A stretch of 64,000 nt of DNA, taken from positions 17,542,308 through 17,606,307 of the forward strand of contig NC_053120.1 of NCBI RefSeq assembly GCF_010015445.1, read 5' to 3'. Position 1 is the first letter of the stretch; every line of letters begins with the position of its first letter. The DNA comes from Perca fluviatilis. Taxonomy: Eukaryota > Chordata > Actinopteri > Perciformes > Percidae. Below the pieces are notes generated by a model. It saw only the letters and a list, made by a program, of their open reading frames with translations. It did no database searches and had not been told where the DNA came from. A program made the position numbers and the translations under genes. Below are positions 21,771 through 36,572 of this stretch, one piece after another.

Positions 21771-21983
21771 CACTGAAACTAATGCAATCATTTTACAGTC
21801 TGAGCTGACATTAGAAATGGAAAAAGGAGGTTGGCCAGCAGGTTTTCTGACAGAAGTTTGGACAGAAGGAGAGTTGAGATGTGAGTTCATTTTATCTGTA
21901 TGGAGTCCCTTCTGCTTTAAATCATTTAGTCAGCCAGACAGTCAGCCAGTTGGTTAGGCAGGCATTGAGTTCACAGTTTGTCA

Positions 21984-22508
21984 GGCTACATCTACACTAC
22001 TAAGTCTTGGTTTAAAAACAAATATATTTTGCTGCGTTTATGCCACGCATCCACAATAATCCAGCATTTTCTAGCCCCTAAAAAAGAGACATTTGGAAAC
22101 ACTGCTGCCCCTGTTTCGGTTTGAAACCCCCGGGGTTGCTTTGTAGTCTGGACAGGCACAAACGGAGACCTTTTGAAACAACGACGCACGTCACTCTTAT
22201 CGGTTAGGTAGGCTTGAATACCTTTCAGTAACAGTTTCACCTTGTCGTTGGTCCAAGCAAATAATTACCTTTCGCCATTGTAAAATATTTTCTGTATTTC
22301 CAACTTATACATCCCTGATTTTCAACCGCGGAGTTCCGTGAGACAATCAGCTTCCTTTTAACACTGGCATGCGCATGCCCAGTGTATGTGAATGGTGATA
22401 GTTGATAGTGATAGTTCTGCTACTGGAGCTAAAACTCTTATGTGGAATGAGATCGCTTTGTCTGAAAACGCCGCTTAAAAATGAAAATTTAGTTTTGTGG
22501 ATGTAGCC
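21984..22508. mobile_element. MITE with GGCTACATC ends, 525 bp
   Basis: The ends GGCTACATCTACAC and GTGGATGTAGCC are inverted. TCA flanks both sides (21981-21983 and 22509-22511), a possible 3-bp target duplication. No transposase frame is present. Superfamily not assigned. Confidence 0.65.
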
Positions 22509-22511
22509 TCA

Positions 22512-24263
22512 GTTAATCAGCCAGTCCAGCTTTCAAGATTCTGTCATTCAGCCAACCAGACGATGAGTTGAGGAGACAATAAGCTAGCCAGTTGGCCATA
22601 TAGCTAGCCATGCTGCTGCGAGGCTTCAGCTTGTTGGTGAGTAATTGGTTAGTGTGCCAGGCATTCAGTTTATGAGACAATTAATCAGGTTATCCCACCA
22701 ACTGTAAACCACCAACTGTCAACCACTCAGTCAGCTAGGTAATGAATTGGTGAGTCAGTCACCAGTCAGTAAGCCATGCAGCTGGGCAGTTTGTCCATCT
22801 GGCGGGTTCCAAAACAGCCAAGTAGGCCTTTTGTATATTTTCAGAGCTTTACAGGCAGATGTGTATGGTGTGCGTGTGTGTGTGCTATAAATACAGAAAT
22901 AAAGGAAGCAGAAGTACATTTAATGCATAAACTGCAAAGTATATACAGTAGGGTACAGTGTGTGTAAGTGTATCTGAGTGTACTTGGTTGTGGACCACCC
23001 ATAGGCCTAAAGAGTCTCTGGGTGAGGCTTGGACCTGGATTAATTATGGCCCCTGTATGAGGTGGTTTTGTGGCAGTTTGGGGGGGGGGGGGTTGTTACA
23101 CCTGTGAACTCCGTCACTGCAAACCTCAACCCAGCTCCCTGACATGGGGCGGTAGGTATGTTGGCCAGGGGAAAATGAATCCCAGCTTTCCCCCCTTCAG
23201 GCCCGATGGGGAAATCTCACACATATGGTTCATATACTCATTTGTCCAAAAGCGTAGAAACATCAAGAAAGAAATCCCAATATGTTTAAAGGAATGAGAA
23301 AGTTCTTGCTTTCCAGCTGGATAGGGAAGTGAGAGCAATTTTCTGAGAAATGCAGACAGAGTCCCCTCTTGTGGAGATATATGCTGCCCTTTGCTGGGAC
23401 CCCAGCAGATATAAATGGCGCTTCAATCTCGTCTCCCTGGCAGTGGGTCTTTGGGCGTTACCGAGGGTTTGAGGCGTTTTACCTCATGCCGATGCCGATA
23501 AATCTGTCACCTGGTGGATCCGTCTCCGGGCCCCCAGTCGGAGGAAACAAATTGTGGCTTTGGGTTGAGGGGGGGTGGAGAGGCAGGAGGAAGACAAGAG
23601 GATGGGGGGAATGAGAGAAAGAGAGCGTAAGAGAGAGCGAGTGAGAAGTGACCTGTCAGCCCAGCCCATTCATCATCTGGACAAAATGGTCGCCTTCGTC
23701 CTTTTCCGCTGACCAGCCAAAACATCCTGTGGTAAGCAAGTTTTAAGGTGACGTTTAAGCGTGGGCTTTCTTTTTCTATTGTTTGTTACCTTTCTTTGAC
23801 CTCATCACTATTACGAACAGTTCCTTGTTTCCCTTTTTATGAATGAAAAAATTATATAGCATCTCCATGCTTCCTTTGTTTTCATCTCGCACAGTGTGAT
23901 GGGTTGGCTGTTGCATCTTCTCCCGTGGCATCAGTATTTAAGAACACACCATGGGTTGGAAATAAGATGAGGTAATTGAATGTTGGCATTAATACAGAGT
24001 CAGAAAAGTCGTGTGTGGTATTTATAGAATGTGGTGAGATGGCTTCTCTGGTCGTTCTTAATTATTATTTTTTATATACAGCAGTGGGCTCCGCTCATCT
24101 GACGTTGTACAGTTGTGTGAAGCTATTACAAGTTGGCATGCTGTGGACCACATTAATGAGGACCTCCAGTTGGAGCGGTAAGGTAGAGTTGGGCCTGTGG
24201 CGGCCAGGAAGCTGACAGCATCATCCTCTGGAGAAAATGGTGAGCCAGTTTGGGTTTGGCAAG

Positions 24264-24265
<2 letters not shown>
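22512..24265. other. No gene seen; conserved-element candidate at 23100-23560
   Basis: No coding region recognised. 23100-23560 is moderately GC-rich, free of repeats apart from a G-run at 23080-23092, and could be conserved non-coding DNA. 23560-23650 is GA-rich. Confidence 0.35.

Positions 24266-24314
<49 letters not shown>
24266..24314. repeat. (TG)n microsatellite
   Basis: About 24 uninterrupted TG units. Confidence 0.95.
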
Positions 24315-24318
<4 letters not shown>

Positions 24319-26122
24319 AAATTGTTCATACTGTATGTTCTTATACAGAGACACAGAGCACATACAAATAAATGTACATAAATGCAAACCTGGATGCAAT
24401 TTCACAAGTATATGCAAATATAAAGTCACAGACTTTAGCAGTCACTGTCACACACAGTCACAACACAGATGAAGAGACACAGCACAAAACAGACACATGC
24501 AAAAACCTGGCCCAATCTCCGACACACACAAACAAATCCATGTGGACTAGGGTAAACACAAAAAAGTTCAAACCCTGCTTGTCAAAGGTCTCAGTAGGCC
24601 TCCTGTCGTAGAGCTGGGCAAGGCACAAAGAATTGTACAAATGGGGATAAATCTCTCCTCACTTGCTTGTACACACAAAAAAAGTGAGGGAAGTAGTTGT
24701 GTGAAGTATGAAAAAAGAGAGCGTGAGAGAGAAGTTAATATTCTGCCTATACTCTGGCTGCTACAGATCTACAAAGTAGCTGCGTGAAGTGGACATGCTT
24801 TTCAGATTGTCTGTGTCCAACAAGCATTCACATTTAGTCAATGAATGCGTCTTGGGCAGATAGGATAGCTATCCACTCTCAAAAAAGCTAAGTGTACATC
24901 AAGCATTCATTGAAATTCAGTTACTCAAATCACCTCACTAAAAGAGCAATGTGGGTAAAAGATCTTGAAGATGATAAAAAAAAAAAAACTTTTGTCTCAC
25001 TTGTAGTTCATAAATACAATTCATGCATATGTTTGGGTTAGTTTATGGATGGTTGTAAGGCCAAAGGAGATAGTAGAGATGCAAATCTCAACTGGATTTC
25101 ATCCGGATATGAAGCACTTGAAATGTCAAGTGGTACTGTGATGGGGTCTTAGCTTGTTGCGTCAAGCACTTTGTTTGATGCTTAGTTGTTGTTGTCAGTG
25201 TGGGGAATAAAAACCTTCCCTTTCTTTCTGCTGTGACTATTTCTGCACTTTCTCTTCTCTTCTTTCTGTATCTCTCTCACACATATAAACAAACACACAC
25301 ACACACACACACGCAACTTTTTTTTTCAGCAGATTAAGTTTAGCAGTGCAGTGCCCCACAGAACACCATGAAAACAGAACTTTTTAAGATATTTAAAATA
25401 TTTGGGTTTTAGTGCTTAAAAGGTATCTTGCTGTTTCCCCATAATTGTATGGGCTATCGTGTGTTGCAATGTTTGTAACTTTTTCTCCTGTTATTCTTCT
25501 TCAATAGGAGCGTCAACTAAATGCAACATTTAAAAAAAATAAACTCATGCTGCTGTATTTATTTTTATTTTTTCAAAATGTACAATTAAAGGATCTGAAT
25601 TACAGAAGCTTTACGAACACAGAATGTCTGCATAAGCCTAAAGCAAACCATCTGAATGGCATACACTTCAAAACAATATGCCATATATCTCCACATTCAT
25701 GTACAGTGTGTGATGACTGATGGGCTTCAGTGATGGCCTGTCAATAAGCAGCACAGGCAGGAAATAAAAAAAAAGTGCCCCCCTTTCCCCAATAGGCAGC
25801 AACATAAAGAGAGGTGGGGTGCTAGTGAGGGTGGGGAGGGCAGATAGATCATAGTAACAGCCAATAATAAATGGATCATGCTTCTATGTTTTTAAAGCCA
25901 GTGGCAGATGTATTGAATGGGAAACCTTGTGTGGGGGAGAAAATAGAGGTTTATTGATCAGACGCAGCATGTCGGGTGGAGTGGTTGGGGGGTGGGGGGT
26001 TTGAGGCCCGTCGACCTCCAGGAAAATTATGTTCTCTCTGAGTTTTCTATTTCATAGACAACCAAACCCCCACTCTTCCACACACACTTCAAGTCCCTCA
26101 CCCCCTGTCCGGTTTCCTGCCA
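24315..26122. other. No gene seen; unassigned sequence
   Basis: Contains a short (AC)n at 25293-25312 and A- and T-runs. No coding frame or element ends recognised. Confidence 0.45.
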
Positions 26123-26139
26123 ACACACACACACACACA

Positions 26140-26200
<61 letters not shown>
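26123..26200. repeat. (CA)n microsatellite with one interruption
   Basis: A CA array of 78 bp with one AT step at about 26145. Confidence 0.95.
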
Positions 26201-26203
<3 letters not shown>

Positions 26204-27694
26204 TTTGTGTAGATGGGTGGATAATGAGGAGGCCTTTAGACTGCGGCCACGTAGAGACGCAGCAGCGCTCGTTTCAGATGTTTGTTTGTGTTAAAGGTGA
26301 GGTCAAATGGGGATATTTTTGCACCCATCTTTGTTATTTTTCTTGTGGTCATTCAGAGTGCTGCAGAGTACGGCAGTAAGTGAAAACTTCCACAGTGAAA
26401 AAGGGATTTGTTGTCGATGAAGCACCACTTACCCTCCACCTTTGCTTACTATGCAGAAAATCACCTTTTGTTTAGGAAGTTTATCAACTTTTCAGGAATT
26501 GAATACTAAATAACTAGCTTTCAGTCAATGTGGCATCATTAACTCAGTTTTAATTCAGTGAAAATCTAAATCTAATTCATTTTGTAAGATATTTGGCTTA
26601 TTACTGTATTCAACTGTTTTGGTATAATTGACACATCTTACTATTTCACTTTGATTTTGGCATTAGGTAAAAATCATGTAAATGTAATGGCTGGTCCATC
26701 ATGGCTGGTCCATTGACTCGTTACTACTGTTTCACCGACTGTAAATAGACTCCCATTTTATTGTTTTTTTGTCCAAACTTTCCTCATCATTTGGCCAAAA
26801 TACCTGTCCAAAATACTGTAACTGTAGCAGATAAACTACATTTAGACATAATGTTTTCTCTCTTACATGATTTGAATAAAAAATAAATGTTAGGCGCCAC
26901 TCTCGCGCCATAAAACATTTGACATACTGATGTTGTGGTGGCTATTTGATTTTCAGAAATGCATGTATTTATTTTCTCAGTTGCCCTCGCCAAGCTTGAA
27001 TTCCGAAAAGGATTTTCTCTCATTTGTCTGTCCTTTCTTTTTCCTGGTATTATTTTTCGTTCCTTTTCTCTCTCTCACTCGCTCCAAAACCCCAGTCGCA
27101 TGCAGACTGGGTCGTCGACCAATTTAAACAGCGAGGTTTTCGGCAGCTAAACGCCGGCTAGCAGGAGTGCTGTGGTCTCTGCAGTACTTTGTCTGTGGCC
27201 ACACAATTAAGGATTTAGGTGTGGCGATAGGAAGAATGTGGAAATTGGATATTGGCAGCCCACACCCTACTAACTCTCTGTTTCTTTCTTTCCCTTTTTC
27301 TTTTACTCCACCACGTTCCTCCTGTCCTTTCCTGTCTTTGTAAGTCTTCTCTTTCCTGCTTTTTCTCTCCCTCTCTTTAACTTTGCCCCATCCCTTTCTG
27401 TCTGTCACTCATGCCTTCATCTCCTCACCCTCCGGTCTCTCTCTCTTTCCCCTTCTCTTCCCAAATGTCTTTTCCTCTTCTTGTCTTTCCTCTCCTCATT
27501 TCCCTATCTTACCTGTCTTTTCTCAGAATGTCTTTCTCTTTCTTTTCCCCATCTCTATATCCCCCAATTTTATTCTTAACCCTCTTCCTGTCTCAGCTAC
27601 ATTGAACCCACAACTCCATTCATCTGTCTGGAACAAACTGTTCTGGTTTTCCTCTTTTCTTCCGCTTCCTTTCCCCACAGACACCAAACCTGGC

Positions 27695-27736
<42 letters not shown>

Positions 27737-28200
27737 AAGAGAGAGGAAGGTAAATGTAGAGGGAAAGAGAAAAGAGGGAGCGGGAACTAAAGGAAGGGTC
27801 GGTGCATTTTAGATTGAGATAAGGAAAGCAAACTTAGTGAGGGATTTTATCCTGCATCTAGACTTTTTGATATAATAACAGTTTTTTAGTTAATCATCTC
27901 ACTACACTTGCAGGTGACTGTTTTCAATAAATGACACATTTTCCAAGAATGATTGATTGCAGATTGTTTCAATGCATTTGCTCTGAAATTAAAGTTAGTG
28001 CATTTTAAAAAAGGTTTCTTCTAACAAGGTTTGATTTCTTATATCCTGAAGTAAGGCTGCCAAGTCTGGCTGCAACATGAAATTGCTTGCCAAACTTGTC
28101 ATTTGTTTTGCCATGTGAAAGGGTGTGCATATTAATATACTGTATTCGTGTAAACGTATTTCTCTTTGACTGTCTATATTCTATCTTGCCAAACACACGC
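26201..28200. other. No gene seen; pyrimidine-rich tract and GA repeat
   Basis: 27290-27600 is strongly CT-rich. 27695-27750 is an imperfect (GA)n array. 27085-27270 is repeat-free and might be a conserved non-coding element. The 135-residue frame across 27383-27790 follows the CT/GA composition and is not credible as a protein. Confidence 0.45.
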
Positions 28201-28222
28201 ACACACACACACACACACACAC
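28201..28222. repeat. (CA)n microsatellite, left of MITE
   Basis: An uninterrupted 22-bp CA run next to the MITE. Confidence 0.9.
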
Positions 28223-28241
28223 ATGCTCAATGGTGTTTTAA

Positions 28242-28384
28242 GCCCCCAACGTCTCCTTCCAGGCAGCGCTGTGACCGTTGACTTCAAGGCACCTAACCCT
28301 AACCATAACCCTAACCCTAACCACAACCATTGCCTAATCCTAGTGCCTTCCAGGCAGCGCTGCCTGGAAGAAGACGTTGGGGGC
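28242..28384. mobile_element. Short TTAA-flanked MITE with telomere-like core, 143 bp
   Basis: The ends GCCCCCAACGTCTCCTTCC and their complement are inverted over about 30 bp with one mismatch. Both sides carry TTAA (28238-28241 and 28385-28388). The core, 28291-28341, is a degenerate CCCTAA/CCATAA array. (CA)n runs lie 18-19 bp away on each side (28201-28222 and 28402-28523). Superfamily is inferred from TTAA only. Confidence 0.8.
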
Positions 28385-28400
28385 TTAAAACACAGATAAA

Positions 28401-30331
<1,931 letters not shown>

Positions 30332-30339
30332 GTTAAAGT

Positions 30340-30950
30340 TAGGGTTGGGTATCGTTTGGGTCAGGTCGGTGCCTGAACCGAAATATATATAATATATTTA
30401 TAATGTATATAAAATAAAATATAAAAAAAAAAACACAAAACGGCAGTTGATGACATTAAAGAATGGCTTGTTTATTGCTAGGCCATATGGTCATAATTAA
30501 ATGACTGATTAATAATGTAATAACAATAACTTATAACAATGACTTATTTCACCAGTAAATTGCTGGTAAATGACAAAAACAAGCACCAGATGGGAAAAAG
30601 GGTATTGTACAAAAACTTAAAATGGACCACAAGGCTGGCGAGTTTCAAGTAAACGCACCGTCTGTGTTGTTTTCCGACAACGGCAGCTGCAGTCAGACTG
30701 TTACGTCTGTTGGAACCCTCTAAAGGGAAACACAGTCGCACTTTACACCGCTTAACGTAAGCTGTCAGCATTTTAACCATTGTGTTTAATCCAACTACTA
30801 GCTAATGGTAACGTAGCGTCCCGTACAGCGATGCTTCTGAAAAAAGGAAAAAACTCAGGCACCGAAATTTTCGTTCTTATTCAGTCTCGTTACTACAGTT
30901 TAGGTCGGAACCAGTGCCCTATTGGCACCGCGTTTCGGTACCCAACCCTA
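30340..30950. mobile_element. hAT-type MITE, 611 bp, with 8-bp target duplication
   Basis: The inverted ends TAGGGTTGGGTATCG and CGGTACCCAACCCTA are similar. The flanks carry a perfect 8-bp duplication, GTTAAAGT (30332-30339 and 30951-30958), as left by hAT transposases. An AT-rich segment (30385-30435) lies near the left end. No transposase is encoded. Confidence 0.88.
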
Positions 30951-30958
30951 GTTAAAGT

Positions 30959-33900
30959 TGAGTTCTTTCATTTGCATCAACTTTACATTTCCATCTTAAA
31001 CAAAACTTTCTGTGGACTTATAGTTTTAATCCAATAACAATCATTTGTTTCATAAATATCCAGAAGGAAGGCAGACCTTGGTCTTAAAATGCCTTGATTA
31101 GATGAAGGGACAGGGGAGTAGACAGAGAGCGAGAGACGGGGAGATGAGAACACATGGGGTAAAAGGGATTTCCTGAGGCGATGGTATCAATACGTTTAAC
31201 ATGCCCTCTCTGTTTTACTATCGCACCACTGGGTTCCCACCCTCCTTCCCCACATAAAACACATCATCGGGTCCTTCCTGTCCTCGGCAGCTTGCAAAGA
31301 TGTTGACGGATGTTGGTTTGGACTCAAGGATGGGGATGGTTGCCAAAAGCTAAGTCTTATCTTCTCTTTAACTCGCGTCATGTTTGAGAAAAAAGAAAGG
31401 AGAAAAGAAACACCACAATAACCAGAGGGCTACAACCTGTCATTGTCATTTTAAATTACAATAACATTTTGTGACTTAAAAAGAGCAAGCAGGGAAAGTC
31501 GAAAATGATTGCAAGTGTATGAGGATTGTTTCCAAAGTCATGTATGTACCTCTGACTGATACTGTAGTTTGAGAACACAATGGAAAACAGAGACAGTTTA
31601 CATCTTGTTGCAGTTTCCAAAAGGCACAGATACATCTTTACAGGTGCTGCATAGTAAGTACCTGCACCAAACAGTGAATACCCGCACTCTGCTTGGTCGT
31701 TCCTTATTATTCTTCTGCAGACATGTTTAGAGTAAAAATGGACTTTCAGCTAGGGTTCACAGTGCATCAGTGCATCTTTTTTTTCAGGTTGTAATAGTGT
31801 CACATCAAAATTCTTTCAGAAGTCTTTTTCCAAGTACAACAATAAAAAAAAACATGTTGCTCCACTGCACTTAATTGTATATATTCTACACTTCACAAGT
31901 CTGTAAAACAAGATTACATCACAGCAGTTTGTCGAAGAGAAATCTATTGCAAATCTAAGAAACTACTTTAAAAATATCAGGCAATGTCAATAATTTTCCA
32001 AGCCCTCTGATGAATTTTACAGTACATTATACCCTCTCTCAGAGATGTTAAAGACTAGGAGAGGATTTTCATTGATTTTATTTTCTTCAGTCAAAGTATT
32101 TTCATATTGTGAAAATTATTAACTGTATTGATTTGTGATTAATTTCCGTCCATTGGTTGTGACGAGATTCTGTTCTCAGGCAGCCTGAGAAAGAACGGGG
32201 GGCAGAAAAGAAAACAGAAACTGTCAGAAACAGGGTAAGAGAGAAAGATAGAAAGACGAAAGAGTGATAGAGAAAATGAGAAAAGAGTGAAACTGAAAAC
32301 GAGAGAAAGAAAACGGGAGGGAGAGTGAGGTTGAGGCCTGTGGTGGATTGTGGGCTGGGGCTGCTGCTGTCTCAGCATAGTCAGCCGACCGGTCTAGCCT
32401 GAGGTGATATGTTTTCCTCAGGAAATATCTGGGGAGGCTAGTGGGTCTAGTGCTGGGAGCCTGCCGGCTGTGAGCAGCCAGAGAGGGTGGGAGGTGGTGG
32501 AAGCGGGGCTGAGGGCTTAGGGCAGCCCCAGGAAAAGACTCCCTTCCTGGGGTAGAGACAGAAGTGAGGCAGGCAGAAACACAGAGCTTCAACATGACAG
32601 AGCTTTGACAATGCTGTCATGCAAGGTGCATACACTGTAGGTGATGAGTGGTCGAAATACATTAGACAAAAGTAATACTTATATATTTTTGAACATATTT
32701 TCCTAGTTAGATTTTTGCCAGCAGAGCATTGCCTTTTTTCCTTTCTTGTTTTTTTCTAAACGTTCTGTATTTTACAGCAAAACCACAATGTTAGACGTGG
32801 ACATATTACTTTTTTCAGATTAAATACATGCATCTGCAAAACAGTATATTTTTCCAGAATAAAAATGAGACAGATTTTTCACTGACGCCCATACATTCTG
32901 ACATAGAACAACTGTGCTTTAACATGTACCACAGTCGTAAAACTCACTCAACACATCAATGCTCGAGTAAACTTTCAAAAAACGATAGTGATATTTTTAT
33001 GAAATGCAAGTTATTTACATATTTTGAGCATTCTGTCAAATACTGCATACTGTAGTTGTATGCAGCTTGATCCTGAGCATACAGGAATGCTTTCAACACA
33101 GAAAAGAACCATGCTTGCTATGCTTGGCTAATTCCCAGTTAAAAGAAATAAACCTTAAACCCTTCAGATGGGATGGTTACCATGTCCATGTCTGTTTAAA
33201 TGAAGTGTTTATTATGCCACATGAATAGTCATCTGCATTTCATGTGCAGATTGTTAGTCTCTGAAATGAGGCAAGTTTCATTCCAAAATTAATTTTTCAC
33301 TACTGGAAAAAGTGTCTCCTCTTACAAAATAAATAACAGAACATTTAAAGGAGGGTAACTGAAACTCTAGAGACACTGAACAATAAATATTTGACAATCA
33401 TTTGTTTTCATTTCAAATGATGTGAAACACTGCTCCCGGTGTAATTAAAAACAATTTATTTTTATCTGATGATTCTGCATGTCTAGACTATTCCCCATTA
33501 TCTGGTATTGTTCTCTGCTGTGATGTCAGTGTTTTACAGGAAGTATTTGAATAGTTTATGAGCTGTTTTCTCCTTGAAATACATACTTCATATTTAGTCA
33601 GTGAAGGATACAAAATAAAAGACTCCAGACTGGGAAAGAAAACTCATGTTCAGCTCTCCAGAGTCTACAAAAGCCCCCACAGCAAGTCCACATGTTCAGT
33701 GTGTGTTTGTTTATGTAGATACAGGTGTATGGATGACCGTGTGTATATATAGCCCATCAATAAATCTGTGTGAATATGTAAAATGAGCATGCGTGTTTCT
33801 GTAATTGTGTTTCATGTAATTCCTCCCCTGTGCAAATTCTAGCAGAAGACTTCCAGGATCCCCATTTGTTGATCACAGAGGGATAGGATAGGAGATTAGG

Positions 33901-36478
33901 CCTGGATTTCCATGTTTCAAACTTATTTAAACAGCCAGCAAAGAGGGGCAGGATGTATATAGAAAATAGCTCACACATACATAAAGTAACAACCACACAA
34001 GCATATGTAGAAATACCCTCAAATGGGGTGTACAGTACACATTGTTAAGGAAGTATGCTGTGTTTGCATTTTGAATTCTGGGATGTAATCATAATTTTCA
34101 CAGAATATTAAAACCATATGAGGAGTTACTCTTGAAGGAAAGCAGGTGACAAGTTCTTTGGCGAGAGGAATGTCAATATTGAAATATCAGAAAATCCTTT
34201 TCTTGCAATCTGTGTCTTGGAGATAATTTTGGTCAGCAGTGTGCATTAAAGTATTACGTACATTTCCATCACTTATTTTCATGTTTGCAATTCAATAATA
34301 TCATATTCTGATATGGGGCACTTTGCATAATGAGTGCTTTAACCTTTGATATATTAAGTATAATTTTTGATGCTAATACAACCGCTAGAAAGCAAATATT
34401 GATGTAAACAATGTAGGTTTCAAATTCTTTCAAAAATCATCTCTGCAAATGTTTATGAGGAGGGAAATGCATTCAACACATTTATTAGAGCCTCAAAGAC
34501 ACACAATGCTCACACAATCCTCCTCAGTATACAGAAAGATTCTCTTCATGAGATTATTCAACAGTAGTTATTGCACAACAATACTGGAGCGCTACCAGTT
34601 ATCGCGCTACCAGTTATCGTGACCTAAGACTCATTTGTTTACAGTACGAAGGACTCATAATAATACAGGTATCTCAATATCCTCCGTGGTTACCACGCAT
34701 TTCCTGGTTTCTAGGTGTTGCTGTTGAGGAAAACAAGCAAAGTTTTCCTCGTTGACGGGTGGCCGTTTACTGTAAGGCGGCTTTTGAAGCCAAAGCAGGT
34801 GAATGACTCAGTGGTTGGGGAATCTTCTTGCTGCTCAAACAATACAACCAGCCAGTGAATAGGAAACCACCAAATCACGGGGAGAGGAAACAATGTTTTG
34901 CTGTAGTGTATAAGTGCATTTACGTCTCTGTGTGTTGGATTTTATGTTGATTTCGTTGGTGTCTGTGTGTGAATCGGTTGGAAACATGTGTGACTCTATG
35001 CATTTAACTGATGTGTGCATCTGTAACTGCCAGCAATCATGCACAAAAATGTAAATCAGTTACTGTGTGTTTAGAAAACATTTAGTCACCTTTTTCTTGT
35101 GTTTATATTTTTGAGTGAGTGTGCATGCCTAAGTGTGTCCCAGCAGGAAACAAATTACACCTTCATTATTTGTTTGTGTATGCATCTGTATATGTTGCTG
35201 ATCCAGTTCCTCCTGGCTATCTCAGGAAGAGATAGAAAGTCCAGCTCCAGTCTTGATCGATGTGCTCCTGTGTTCAGAGGAAGCAACATGTGTGTGAATG
35301 TATGAGTATGTGAGTGTGCAGGGTGTGTGGAGGGAAAGGGGCAAAGTTATTTTGGAACTGTCCAGACGGAAATGGGACCGAACCCAAGGAGGATGCAGAT
35401 AGGGTTGTCAACTCACACACATGCATGCACGCACGCACACACACATACTCTTACAAGTGCTCCCATGTACAACAAAAATAATTTGTGAAGCTACATTGTG
35501 GCTGTGTTGTGTTGACATGTGCCTCATTACTTTGCAAACAATGACCACACTCACACGCGATCACACAAACATACACTTGCATCTTAAATGAAATAGTAGG
35601 GCTGTGGGCCAACAATGAAATGATAATGAAAGATTGAGGAAATGATTTTGGTAATTAGGCCCGCTCTGTCTCTCCCTCCACACAGACACACACACAAACA
35701 CACACATTACTCTTACACTGTATCTCTTTCATACCTCTTTTACTCACAAACTCCATGTTTGATGCGGGATAATGAAAAGTTTTACCTGTACAGTATATAC
35801 AAGACCTGTTCAAACAAGACCTGTTTCTTTCTTGTTTTATTGTTGGTCTCTCCTTTCGAGGATAAAGACATTTCTTCACAACACTGCAAACCATTGAATT
35901 ATAATAGATGATATAATATAATAATATACTGTATTTGCTTAACGGTTGTTGAATTTAGTTTAATTTTGGCAAACGATAAAATGAAAAGCATCAACTGTTG
36001 ACTCAATTATGTAATTTACTCTATCAGTCTCTCTCTTCCCGCTTCCAACTCAGTCAGCTGACAGAGGGCGTTCAGTCTTTCAGTTCAACCCATTCTCATG
36101 AACGGGTAAGTATGATATCGTACAAAAACGTACGGACAAATATTGGTGTAATATCTTACAAAATTACGGCAACCAGTTAGGCCTACCCGACAGTTAAGTT
36201 CAGCCAACAAAAGACAACTGAAAGCCAACAACTCCTCACACATTTTTTTTTATCTTCTATCTATGAGTATACTGAGCAGACCAAAGTAGAAAGCCAATAT
36301 ATACAAGGGTTAATAATACCACAATTATCTATTAGATTATGTAGAAATTCTTCATATTATAGCTGGCCATTGTGAATCCTGCATTTCCCCCTGGCCAGAA
36401 AGTTGGTAATGTGTGCAATTCAGACTGACTGTAAACTATATCCTGCGCCACAATTTTTGTCTGAAACAGTTAACTGAG
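30959..36478. other. No gene seen; long single-copy-like stretch
   Basis: About 5.5 kb without a recognisable gene or complete element. Visible details: a GA-rich low-complexity tract at 32205-32330, a two-unit 15-bp tandem repeat at 34589-34618, CA-rich runs at 35415-35450 and 35685-35706, and a short repeat at 36191-36213 that recurs at 55850-55872. Confidence 0.45.

Positions 36479-36567
<89 letters not shown>
36479..36567. repeat. (CA)n microsatellite
   Basis: An 89-bp CA array with one AA interruption at about 36503. Confidence 0.95.

Positions 36568-36572
<5 letters not shown>

Noticed and set aside
27383..27790. 135-residue plus-strand frame
   Set aside because: It lies in a CT-rich tract followed by (GA)n; composition alone keeps it open.
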